Part shown: one piece after another, positions 10,110 through 21,152 of the stretch
Layout of the letters: every line of letters starts with the position of its first letter
Position numbering within the stretch: position 1 is the first letter of the stretch
From: Deinandra increscens subsp. villosa
Lineage: Eukaryota; Streptophyta; Magnoliopsida; Asterales; Asteraceae
NCBI GenBank assembly: GCA_039602395.1
Contig: JBCNJP010000008.1
Coordinates: 23,949,817-24,013,816, forward strand
Length of the DNA: 64,000 nt
Direction: 5' to 3'
Position numbers and translations under genes: made by a program
The notes under the pieces: generated by a model
The model's database searches: none
The model's input: only the letters and a program-made list of their open reading frames with translations
Told to the model about the DNA's origin: nothing

Positions 10110-12801
10110 TGTAACACCCCAACCGATGGCGGAAACATCGAGGTGTCACGAAAAGAGTATAGAAGCACAAGGATATAAAAAGGAAATCATATTTTATTAT
10201 TAACTCAAAGCTTAACGTCTATTACAAGGCATTGAAGACTTAAATGTTACATATGTCCTAACTAGATCTTCAAGCTTCTAGCTTCACTACAGCCTGATAT
10301 ACAATACCTGAAAAACACGCAAAAGGGTCAACTACATACATAGTTGGTGAGTCATAGGTTTTAATAGTAATAATTTATTGGAACGTTTGATAAATGACAT
10401 TTAATATGGGTTGGCAAAGTCATACATGTTAAATAAATAACACAATAATTAACACGAAACTCGCAATTAACACAAATCACACAACTAGCTTGAATTCACA
10501 AAAAAACTTGAATGATTGTCCGCGTGTTCGATTCCTCTCAAAGGAAATCTCAGCGTTGGGACGACGTTCAGTTTCTCGCAAGAGCCTCAGCGTCATCAAT
10601 GTTCAGCTCTTCACGATAACCTTACGTGTGAAACGTTCAGTTCCTTGCAAGAGCCTCAGCGTCATCAATGTTCAGCTCTTCGCAAGAACCTCACGTTTAA
10701 TGCTCCGGAGCCTTAAGCATAAAGATTCATGATTGCATACAACGATGAGCACGAAAAGAATACTTTCACACAACATAGCGTAAATGCACACATATACATC
10801 TATTTAACAACGCTTGACTTTGCATATTAATAAATAATGATTAACGTTTCACAATAATACGCAATCTAAAATAGATGGTATGTTTAAGAATAAAATGATA
10901 ACAATAAGGTTTGTGCGTGTTTTCCACCCCGAAATGGTTTAGAAAAATTAAGGTAAAAGGGGGCTATGAACTCACCTTAGATTGCCTGACTACTAGCTTG
11001 ATGTAACAAGAATGATTCAGGTATGAAGATGTCCTAAAACGAGTAACGAGTTGATTAACCGATAGTCACGAGGTTGAGTAAAGTATTTCTAGACATCTAG
11101 GGTTTTGATGGGTCCGTTGAGTTGAGGAAGACGGATTTGAATTGATTTAGATTTTTAACAAACAGACGTTGATTTGATTTAAGAATTATATTAAATAATC
11201 AAGGTATTAAAATTTCAGAACGAGTCGGATATATGAAATATCATATATTGAGAAAACGTTTTAGAGAATTTGTAGAAAATAAAATAAATAAAAAAATAAA
11301 AAAATGAGTTAATGATTAGAAAAAAAAAGTGATGTTTCAAACTCATGGGTTATCAATTCTTTTTTTTTTTAATGAAAATTTATAAAGATGTGTATCACCA
11401 GTCAAGCTCATATAAATACAAAAGCTATTGGAGTGTAACTTGTATACTTTAAAGAATTTAAGAAAAATAAATGATGGTTATTTATATATATATTTGTTTT
11501 GTTTCAAAATGTGACAAAATGATTAAATCAATTTTTATAAGGTTTGTTTTTGTTTTGGATTCTAAGTAAAATGAGAATAGAATATCATTATTTTTTTTTT
11601 TTTTTTTTTATAAACGTAAAAATGAAGATTCCTATTATATATATATTTTAGTTTAGTTACTTGTGATTTTCTCAAAATAATAATAATAAGTAAGCTACTA
11701 TGTGAAAATAAGCAGTTAAAAGAACAAAAACGGAGAAAAGGGGGCTGGCAAGTTTAGAACTTGCGACCACCAATTTGGCAAAGGGTAAAGGGACCAACTG
11801 CTCTATCCATTTGTTTGTAACTATTTTAGGAAATTAACGAATATAATGTATACGAATCTGGTCATCTTCTTCCTCATGAATCTCATACGAAACCCTAGTT
11901 CTTAGAATCCAGAACTGATCATCTAAACGTGTATGAATGCGAAAATAAACATAGGGCTTTTACTCAAAGTGGATGAAAAAAAGAGCAATGGTGTATAAAA
12001 CTCACCTAAAACGAGTCGGAGAAACGGATTTCGAAGCTTCGCCGGAGCAAAAACGGCGACGCGAAACAAGAGCACCAAAGAGATGATTTTCGAAGTTTTT
12101 CGGATGTGGGAATAACTGGGAATGATTGTGGAACGATTTATAGGGCCGAAAACACGATGAATACAATTAAATTCGGATTTTAATTTCCAAATTGCTCCAA
12201 CGTTCAAGTCTTAAAAGTCTATTATAACGTGATTAAAAGTGCGTTTTGAGCTCATTATGATGATTGAATGAAGGTTTAAGACATTTTATGACTCGATATT
12301 TCATATTTACAAAAACGGACGTTTAAATTGGGTTTTTGGACGTCTCCGGCAATGAAGGGAGGTCGCCGGCGGCGACTCGCCGGAAAAACGGGAGTGGAGG
12401 CGAGTGCTGCAATTCAGTTTTTTTTTTTCTTTTTTTTTTCTATAAATAAACCTTTAAATCTAGTTATTCATTAATATCTTTCCTTTAAATACATTTTTTT
12501 TTTTTTATAATCATTTAAAACCAATTAAGCAGTAAAAGAAAGAAAAAAAAAACTATTTAATTTGACATATATTTGTATATATACGCATATATACATTAAA
12601 TTTGACATATATTTGTATCATTTTGTCATCTTTTAAAAGTATCATAAATTATATATATGAGTAGTAATAAATTTGCATAAAGTATTAAATTTAAACACAC
12701 TAATGATGTTTCAAAAAAATAAAAATAAATAAATAAATGAATAATGGAATAAGTAATTAATTAAATAATAATTCAAAACTTTAAAATTTACGATTGTTAC
12801 A
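10110..12801 (-). repeat. LTR A of the gag-only array (3'-most in element orientation)
   Basis: It runs TGTAACACC…TTGTTACA, 2692 bp. It contains a 69-bp tandem duplication (units at 10565 and 10634), a tRNA-like stretch (11740-11810), a homopolymer T run near 11590, and AT-rich DNA with TATA-like runs. A 94-residue frame on the minus strand (12207-11923) recurs whole in LTR C (23255-22971) but is shorter in LTR B; I see no domain in it. Confidence 0.92.
11740..11810 (-). other. tRNA-like stretch with Pol III A/B-box resemblance in LTR A
   Basis: On the minus strand it reads GGATAGAGCAGTTGGTC (close to a tRNA D-arm/A box), then about 25 nt later GGTCGCAAGTTCTAAAC (close to a T-arm/B box with one mismatch to GWTCRANNC), then GCCAGCCCC. 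Equivalent copies lie at 17265-17335 and 22788-22858. It may be a tRNA or SINE relic built into the LTR. The cloverleaf is not complete, so it is not a working tRNA gene. Confidence 0.45.
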
Positions 12802-13902
12802 GTCTCCCCTACTTAGGAAAATTTCGTCCCGAAATTTATGCAGTGGCGACTATAGGGTAACGCTGTAAAGAGTCGACATGTAAAAGTTACGGCTAATAAT
12901 GACGACTTGTGTAGGATGAAAGATTGAATTGGTGTGATAGACGTTTTCGTAAGACTCACCAGTGGACGCAAGATGTCGTTGTGTGGCAAAATTTTAGAAT
13001 GAGTGATAATAGAGGATTGAAGTGTTCGAAGGAGATTGAAAGTGTTCACCAACGCAGAGTTTTGAATACCTCAAATAAGGAATGCATCATTAGGTAGTTG
13101 TAATATTAAGTAAACATTGGTGACTCGCTTGGAGTGGTCAAAAGATATCATAGAATATTAAAGCTTACAAATATCATAATAATTGAATACCGTGTCACAA
13201 AAGTAAATAAAGTTGTGCCACAAATGTATGTTGCAGAAAGTTTTACTCATTAATTCCCATCAAATAATAGGTCAAGGTCCAAATTAACACTAAACTTCTC
13301 ATGATCCAAAGGACGATACTTTTGATAACTTGAAATGAGCACTTATATACAGGATGTACCATCGGCGTATCCACCATGCCCTTTTTAAGTAACATCCATT
13401 TCGTCGCTCTAAATCATGATAGGTTCAATGTTATGGCACACGACAAGATTTACCATGATTCCATGCGTTGAAATTTATAATTACGTGTGCACCCGTAATT
13501 ACTCGTTTCGTCGCGTGGTCCGCATACTTCATCTTGTTGTGTATGGGTCACAAGGCAAAAAGAGTTCACCATAGAAGGATCAAGTAACAATGTTCCATCA
13601 AATTATTAAACGAACTAGCAATATTCACACAAAGTTCTCGAATATTTATCTAGCGTCATTTATGTAGAATCATGCTAATAAAGTACATAAATATTTAGTC
13701 TAACCACATTCATGTATGATGTGAACATAAGAAATCAAGCTTTATTCATGGCAAAAGTCAATTGATAAGGCGAAATTAAACAATGTATATGAGAAATCAT
13801 TCTAACAATTATTCATAGATAAGCGACTAATATGACGTAGGTAGAAATAAATGAGTTATCGATGTTTATGAATAACTCGAGCAGGTTCATAGACAAAGGT
13901 AT
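12802..13902 (-). other. gag-only element, internal 3' region and purine tract (copy 1)
   Basis: The purine tract (minus-strand TAAGTAGGGGAGAC, 12802-12815) abuts LTR A. Beside it is the palindrome AAATTTCG-TCC-CGAAATTT (12819-12837), which is shared with the autonomous chromoviruses here. The rest has no coding frame above chance and no similarity to pol that I can see. The same stretch recurs at 18329-19429. Confidence 0.75.
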
Positions 13903-15069
13903 TCAACTATTGACGTTTTGATCCTGGCAAGCTTCGGGTGCCCCAAGCATAAAAACTCGACCTTGGGTGGCTTGATTGTTGTGAGTCAAATTGGGACATT
14001 GATTCCTGAAGTGATTAGGACTCCCGCATTGATAGCATGTACGATTGGTGTTGTTTGGGGCAGGTCCTGCTGTTGGGGGTTGGTTGGTTCCTGATGGAGC
14101 AGTCTTACATGCTTTAGCCCAATGTCCAAACCTCCCACAACTAGAGCACTTGCGGCATTGCGCGCTAGGGGAATGGTGATAGCTGCAGGTGGTGCATATA
14201 GGGTTAGGACCCTTATAGTTTGGTCTGGCGGTTATGGCATTGGTTGGAGCCACAACATTCAAGGGGACAACAGGGGTAACCATCGCATAACTTTGTGTAT
14301 CCCTTTTTCTCTTCTTGTCATTGGAGTCACTCTTGCTTGAATTTGTTTCACGGTTATCATAACCTTTGTTGGGTTCTTTCTTCAGTACTCCAGTCTTGAC
14401 CATCTCAGCCGTTAGTGATCCAGCTAACTTAATAGCAGCTGACAGGGTTGTAGGATTCACAGATATCATGACTATACGCATTGCTTCAGGAAGAGCATCG
14501 ATGTAGCAATCGATCGCAGTTTGTTCAGGAGTCACCAAATGAGGAACAAACAAGGAGAGTTCTTGGAATCGGTTTGTAAAACCGAGATGATCAGCTCCTT
14601 TCATGGTGAGACCTCTGAATTCAGCTTCTAATTTCCTCATTTCTGACCTTGGACAGTACTCTTCAGTTAACAAAGCCTTGAATGCATCCCAAGTTAAAGC
14701 ATGAAGAACCTCGCGAGTCTTGGCTCTTATTTGTGTATTCCACCAAGTTAAAGCTCCCTTTTTGAAAGTACTTGAGGCATACTTGACCCACTGAGCTTCT
14801 GGACAGTTGCACATGTTTAGCATAGCTTCCGTTTTCTCGAACCATTGAAGGAAACCGGTTGCTCCCTCGGTTCCAGCAAATTCAGTGGGCTTAGAGGACA
14901 CAAACAGTTTGAAGGAGCTTTCGACTCCCCCAGGGTTGGAACCATCTCTATTGGTGTTAGTTTCTACCAGAGCTCGAGTTCGTACGGTTTCATTAAGCTG
15001 ATTGACCATGTTGGGGAGGATAGTAGCCATTTGCTCGGTGATGATAGTGGCTAAGGCGGTGGGATCCAT
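13903..15069 (-). CDS. gag: gag of gag-only element, copy 1 (388 aa, intact)
   Basis: One open frame starts at ATG 15069 and ends at TGA 13903. Residues 1-50 are a leader (MDPTALATIITEQ). About 55-220 is the capsid-like domain with FLQWFEKTEAM, GALTWWN and FTNRFQELS. A basic linker with KKRKR follows at about 255. Three Cys-rich motifs end the protein, including CSSCGRFGHWAKAC and CYQCGSPNHFRNQC, both CX2CX4HX4C RNA-binding knuckles. The frame stops after GRVFMLGAPEACQDQN, at the point where E1 and E2 continue into protease. Gag should form particles and package the element RNA, with enzymes supplied in trans. Unlike E1-E3 it has no intron and no ORF0 upstream. Confidence 0.92.
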   Translation of the reverse strand: MDPTALATIITEQMATILPNMVNQLNETVRTRALVETNTNRDGSNPGGVESSFKLFVSSKPTEFAGTEGATGFLQWFEKTEAMLNMCNCPEAQWVKYASSTFKKGALTWWNTQIRAKTREVLHALTWDAFKALLTEEYCPRSEMRKLEAEFRGLTMKGADHLGFTNRFQELSLFVPHLVTPEQTAIDCYIDALPEAMRIVMISVNPTTLSAAIKLAGSLTAEMVKTGVLKKEPNKGYDNRETNSSKSDSNDKKRKRDTQSYAMVTPVVPLNVVAPTNAITARPNYKGPNPICTTCSYHHSPSAQCRKCSSCGRFGHWAKACKTAPSGTNQPPTAGPAPNNTNRTCYQCGSPNHFRNQCPNLTHNNQATQGRVFMLGAPEACQDQNVNS

Positions 15070-15625
15070 CTTCAGGAAACAAAATATCTGACTTAGATAT
15101 GAAAATCATAGAATTACAGAGTGACATTATTAATGATTAAACATTAGAATAATATCGTTGACTAATCAGAACTCGGAGTCCGTTTCACGATTTCACTTGA
15201 ACTGCATGTTTTAGCCTATAAGCGTCATCTCTCCGAAAGATCTCCCAGGTAAGAGAGGTGAGTCACCAGGACTACTTAAATACCAGGTCTTGCCTTAGTC
15301 AGAACCTTCCGAAGAGACAACCACTCTTCCAGATTACACACAGCCCCGAAAACCATTACGCGAACCCGTTGTTTTGACGAGAGTATTCAAAGATGAGAAT
15401 CTGAATTCTCAAGATGGAGTCTAAGAATATGCTAACGATAAGAGTTGCCCATGCCATGATAGAAGTTGACGAGAAAGAGGTTTAGAAGATAGAATCCAAA
15501 TACCTAGGTCAGGAATATGATTTATTATTATTATTATTATTTTTTTTTTTGCCCCTAAGGTTATAGTCTAGATTATTGTTTTCTAATAACCTAATTCCCT
15601 ATAACCAAGGCTCTGATACCAATTC
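15070..15625 (-). other. gag-only element leader with primer site (copy 1)
   Basis: On the minus strand the LTR end is followed by GAATTGGTATCAGAGCC (15608-15624), complementary in style to the 3' end of initiator methionine tRNA and expected to prime minus-strand DNA. The rest of the leader is non-coding; a short ATT/T-run lies near 15527-15550. The same arrangement is at 20597-21152. Confidence 0.8.
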
Positions 15626-17107
15626 TGTAACACCCCAACCGATGGCGGAAACATCGAGGTGTCACGAAAAGAGTATAGAAGCACAAGGATATAAAAAGGA
15701 AATCATATTTTATTATTAACTCAAAGCTTAACGTCTATTACAAGGCATTGAAGACTTAAATGTTACATATGTCCTAACTAGATCTTCAAGCTTCTAGCTT
15801 CACTACAGCCTGATATACAATACCTGAAAAACACGCAAAAGGGTCAACTACATACATAGTTGGTGAGTCATAGTTTTTAATAGTAATAATTTATTGGAAC
15901 GTTTGATAAATGACATTTAATATGGGTTGGCAAAGTCATACATGTTAAATAAATAACACAATAATTAACACGAAACTCGCAATTAACACAAATCACACAA
16001 CTAGCTTGAATTCACAAAAAAACTTGAATGATTGTCCGCGTGTTCGATTCCTCTCAAAGGAAATCTCAGCGTTGGGACGACGTTCAGTTTCTCGCAAGAG
16101 CCTCAGCGTCATCAATGTTCAGCTCTTCACGATAACCTCACGTGTGAAACGTTCAGTTCCTTGCAAGAGCCTCAGCGTCATCAATGTTCAGCTCTTCGCA
16201 AGAACCTCACGTTTAATGCTCCGGAGCCTTAAGCATAAAGATTCATGATTGCATACAACGATGAGCACGAAAAGAATACTTTCACACAACATAGCGTAAA
16301 TGCACACATATACATCTATTTAACAACGCTTGACTTTGCATATTAATAAATAATGATTAACGTTTCACAATAATACGCAATCTAAAATAGATGGTATGTT
16401 TAAGAATAAAATGATAACAATAAGGTTTGTGCGTGTTTTCCACCCCGAAATGGTTTAGAAAAATTAAGGTAAAAGGGGGCTATGAACTCACCTTAGATTG
16501 CCTGACTACTAGCTTGATGTAACAAGAATGATTCAGGTATGAAGATGTCCTAAAACGAGTAACGAGTTGATTAACCGATAGTCACGAGGTTGAGTAAAGT
16601 ATTTCTAGACATCTAGGGTTTTGATGGGTCCGTTGAGTTGAGGAAGACGGATTTGAATTGATTTAGATTTTTAACAAACAGACGTTGATTTGATTTAAGA
16701 ATTATATTAAATAATCAAGGTATTAAAATTTCAGAACGAGTCGGATATATGAAATATCATATATTGAGAAAACGTTTTAGAGAATTTGTAGAAAATAAAA
16801 AAATAAAAAAATAAAAAAAATGAGTTAATGATTAGAAAAAAAAAGTGATGTTTCAAACTCATGGGTTATCAATTCTTTTTTGTTTTTAATGAAAATTTAT
16901 AAAGATGTGTATCACCAGTCAAGCTCATATAAATACAAAAGCTATTGGAGTGTAACTTGTATACTTTAAAGAATTTAAGAAAAATAAATGATGGTTATTT
17001 ATATATATATTTGTTTTGTTTCAAAATGTGACAAAATGATTAAATCAATTTTTATAAGGTTTGTTTTTGTTTTGGATTCTAAGTAAAATGAGAATAGAAT
17101 ATCATTA

Positions 17108-17138
<31 letters not shown>

Positions 17139-18328
17139 ACGTAAAAATGAAGATTCCTATTATATATATATTTTAGTTTAGTTACTTGTGATTTTCTCAA
17201 AATAATAATAATAAGTAAGCTACTATGTGAAAATAAGCAGTTAAAAGAACAAAAACGGAGAAAAGGGGGCTGGCAAGTTTAGAACTTGCGACCACCAATT
17301 TGGCAAAGGGTAAAGGGACCAACTGCTCTATCCATTTGTTTGTAACTATTTTAGGAAATTAACGAATATAATGTATACGAATCTGGTCATCTTCTTCCTC
17401 ATAAATCTCATACGAAACCCTAGTTCTTAGAATCCAGAACTGATCATCTAAACGTGTATGAATGCGAAAATAAACATAGGGCTTTTACTCAAAGTGGATG
17501 AAAAAAAAGAGCAATGGTGTATAAAACTCACCTAAAACGAGTCGGAGAAACGGATTTCGAAGCTTCGCCGGAGCAAAAACGGCGACGCGAAACAAGAGCA
17601 CCAAAGAGATGATTTTCGAAGTTTTTCGGATGTGGGAATAACTGGGAATGATTGTGGAACGATTTATAGGGCCGAAAACACGATGAATACAATTAAATTC
17701 GGATTTTAATTTCCAAATTGCTCCAACGTTCAAGTCTTAAAAGTCTATTATAACGTGATTAAAAGTGCGTTTTGAGCTCATTATGATGATTGAATGAAGG
17801 TTTAAGACATTTTATGACTCGATATTTCATATTACAAAAACGGACGTTTAAATTGGGTTTTTGGACGTCTCCGGCAATGAAGGGAGGTCGCCGGCGGCGA
17901 CTCGCCGGAAAAACGGGAGTGGCGGCGAGTGCTGCAATTCAGTTTTTTTTTTTCTTTTTTTTTTCTATAAATAAACCTTTAAATCTAGTTATTCATTAAT
18001 ATCTTTCCTTTAAATACATTTTTTTTTTTTTTTATAATCATTTAAAACCAATTAAGCAGTAAAAGAAAGAAAAAAAAAACTATTTAATTTGACATATATT
18101 TGTATATATACGCATATATACATTAAATTTGACATATATTTGTATCATTTTGTCATCTTTTAAAAGTATCATAAATTATATATATGAGTAGTAATAAATT
18201 TGCATAAAGTATTAAATTTAAACACACTAATGATGTTTCAAAAAAATAAAAATAAATAAATAAATGAATAATGGAATAAGTAATTAATTAAATAATAATT
18301 CAAAACTTTAAAATTTACGATTGTTACA
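15626..18328 (-). repeat. LTR B of the gag-only array (middle)
   Basis: It is 2703 bp, with the same ends as LTR A and C. It agrees with C against A at markers in the left half (TTTTTAAT and CCTCACG) but has private changes in the right half (CTCATAAAT, GTGGCGG). It serves as 5' LTR of the left element and 3' LTR of the right one. A 69-bp tandem duplication is at about 16085-16220 and the tRNA-like stretch at 17265-17335. Confidence 0.92.
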
Positions 18329-21152
18329 GTCTCCCCTACTTAGGAAAATTTCGTCCCGAAATTTATGCAGTGGCGACTATAGGGTAACGCTGTAAAGAGT
18401 CGACATGTAAAAGTTACGGCTAATAATGACGACTTGTGTAGGATGAAAGATTGAATTGGTGTGATAGACGTTTTCGTAAGACTCACCAGTGGACGCAAGA
18501 TGTCGTTGTGTGGCAAAATTTTAGAATGAGTGATAATAGAGGATTGAAGTGTTCGAAGGAGATTGAAAGTGTTCACCAACGCAGAGTTTTGAATACCTCA
18601 AATAAGGAATGCATCATTAGGTAGTTGTAATATTAAGTAAACATTGGTGACTCGCTTGGAGTGGTCAAAAGATATCATAGAATATTAAAGCTTACAAATA
18701 TCATAATAATTGAATACCGTGTCACAAAAGTAAATAAAGTTGTGCCACAAATGTATGTTGCAGAAAGTTTTACTCATTAATTCCCATCAAATAATAGGTC
18801 AAGGTCCAAATTAACACTAAACTTCTCATGATCCAAAGGACGATACTTTTGATAACTTGAAATGAGCACTTATATACAGGATGTACCATCGGCGTATCCA
18901 CCATGCCCTTTTTAAGTAACATCCATTTCGTCGCTCTAAATCATGATAGGTTCAATGTTATGGCACACGACAAGATTTACCATGATTCCATGCGTTGAAA
19001 TTTATAATTACGTGTGCACCCGTAATTACTCGTTTCGTCGCGTGGTCCGCATACTTCATCTTGTTGTGTATGGGTCACAAGGCAAAAAGAGTTCACCATA
19101 GAAGGATCAAGTAACAATGTTCCATCAAATTATTAAACGAACTAGCAATATTCACACAAAGTTCTCGAATATTTATCTAGCGTCATTTATGTAGAATCAT
19201 GCTAATAAAGTACATAAATATTTAGTCTAACCACATTCATGTATGATGTGAACATAAGAAATCAAGCTTTATTCATGGCAAAAGTCAATTGATAAGGCGA
19301 AATTAAACAATGTATATGAGAAATCATTCTAACAATTATTCATAGATAAGCGACTAATATGACGTAGGTAGAAATAAATGAGTTATCGATGTTTATGCAT
19401 AACTCGAGCAGGTTCATAGACAAAGGTATTCAACTATTGACGTTTTGATCCTGGCAAGCTTCGGGTGCCCCAAGCATAAAAACTCGACCTTGGGTGGCTT
19501 GATTGTTGTGAGTCAAATTGGGACATTGATTCCTGAAGTGATTAGGACTCCCGCATTGATAGCATGTACGATTGGTGTTGTTTGGGGCAGGTCCTGCTGT
19601 TGGGGGTTGGTTGGTTCCTGATGGAGCAGTCTTACATGCTTTAGCCCAATGTCCAAACCTCCCACAACTAGAGCACTTGCGGCATTGCGCGCTAGGGGAA
19701 TGGTGATAGCTGCAGGTGGTGCATATAGGGTTAGGACCCTTATAGTTTGGTCTGGCGGTTATGGCATTGGTTGGAGCCACAACATTCAAGGGGACAACAG
19801 GGGTAACCATCGCATAACTTTGTGTATCCCTTTTTCTCTTCTTGTCATTGGAGTCACTCTTGCTTGAATTTGTTTCACGGTTATCATAACCTTTGTTGGG
19901 TTCTTTCTTCAGTACTCCAGTCTTGACCATCTCAGCCGTTAGTGATCCAGCTAACTTAATAGCAGCTGACAGGGTTGTAGGATTCACAGATATCATGACT
20001 ATACGCATTGCTTCAGGAAGAGCATCGATGTAGCAATCGATCGCAGTTTGTTCAGGAGTCACCAAATGAGGAACAAACAAGGAGAGTTCTTGGAATCGGT
20101 TTGTAAAACCGAGATGATCAGCTCCTTTCATGGTGAGACCTCTGAATTCAGCTTCTAATTTCCTCATTTCTGACCTTGGACAGTACTCTTCAGTTAACAA
20201 AGCCTTGAATGCATCCCAAGTTAAAGCATGAAGAACCTCGCGAGTCTTGGCTCTTATTTGTGTATTCCACCAAGTTAAAGCTCCCTTTTTGAAAGTACTT
20301 GAGGCATACTTGACCCACTGAGCTTCTGGACAGTTGCACATGTTTAGCATAGCTTCCGTTTTCTCGAACCATTGAAGGAAACCGGTTGCTCCCTCGGTTC
20401 CAGCAAATTCAGTGGGCTTAGAGGACACAAACAGTTTGAAGGAGCTTTCGACTCCCCCAGGGTTGGAACCATCTCTATTGGTGTTAGTTTCTACCAGAGC
20501 TCGAGTTCGTACGGTTTCATTAAGCTGATTGACCATGTTGGGGAGGATAGTAGCCATTTGCTCGGTGATGATAGTGGCTAAGGCGGTGGGATCCATCTTC
20601 AGGAAACAAAATATCTGACTTAGATATGAAAATCATAGAATTACAGAGTGACATTATTAATGATTAAACATTAGAATAATATCGTTGACTAATCAGAACT
20701 CGGAGTCCGTTTCACGATTTCACTTGAACTGCATGTTTTAGCCTATAAGCGTCATCTCTCCGAAAGATCTCCCAGGTAAGAGAGGTGAGTCACCAGGACT
20801 ACTTAAATACCAGGTCTTGCCTTAGTCAGAACCTTCCGAAGAGACAACCACTCTTCCAGATTACACACAGCCCCGAAAACCATTACGCGAACCCGTTGTT
20901 TTGACGAGAGTATTCAAAGATGAGAATCTGAATTCTCAAGATGGAGTCTAAGAATATGCTAACGATAAGAGTTGCCCATGCCATGATAGAAGTTGACGAG
21001 AAAGAGGTTTAGAAGATAGAATCCAAATACCTAGGTCAGGAATATGATTTATTATTATTATTATTATTTTTTTTTTTGCCCCTAAGGTTATAGTCTAGAT
21101 TATTGTTTTCTAATAACCTAATTCCCTATAACCAAGGCTCTGATACCAATTC
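18329..21152 (-). mobile_element. internal region of gag-only element, copy 2
   Basis: It is 2824 bp, the same length as copy 1. I found one substitution by eye near 19388 (GCATAAC versus GAATAAC). It contains, in element order, primer site, gag, non-coding 3' region, palindrome and purine tract. Confidence 0.9.
19430..20596 (-). CDS. gag: gag of gag-only element, copy 2 (388 aa, intact)
   Basis: The protein is identical to copy 1 at 13903-15069, with the same start, knuckles and stop. Two intact identical frames mean that the duplication is recent or that the copies are being homogenised. No enzymatic domain follows. Transcription would be from LTR C on the minus strand, and read-through from LTR C could cover both units. 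Confidence 0.92.
   Translation of the reverse strand: MDPTALATIITEQMATILPNMVNQLNETVRTRALVETNTNRDGSNPGGVESSFKLFVSSKPTEFAGTEGATGFLQWFEKTEAMLNMCNCPEAQWVKYASSTFKKGALTWWNTQIRAKTREVLHALTWDAFKALLTEEYCPRSEMRKLEAEFRGLTMKGADHLGFTNRFQELSLFVPHLVTPEQTAIDCYIDALPEAMRIVMISVNPTTLSAAIKLAGSLTAEMVKTGVLKKEPNKGYDNRETNSSKSDSNDKKRKRDTQSYAMVTPVVPLNVVAPTNAITARPNYKGPNPICTTCSYHHSPSAQCRKCSSCGRFGHWAKACKTAPSGTNQPPTAGPAPNNTNRTCYQCGSPNHFRNQCPNLTHNNQATQGRVFMLGAPEACQDQNVNS

Noticed and set aside
9596..10170. Long CCA/CTG-rich frames on both strands (also 23839-24363 and 48441-49144).
   Set aside because: Open in several frames at once because of simple-sequence bias, and the residues follow nucleotide repeats. They recur only because the LTR recurs.
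16800..17140. Homopolymer and AT-repeat runs considered as satellite or matrix-attachment DNA.
   Set aside because: They are part of each gag-only LTR, and lengths differ as expected from slippage.
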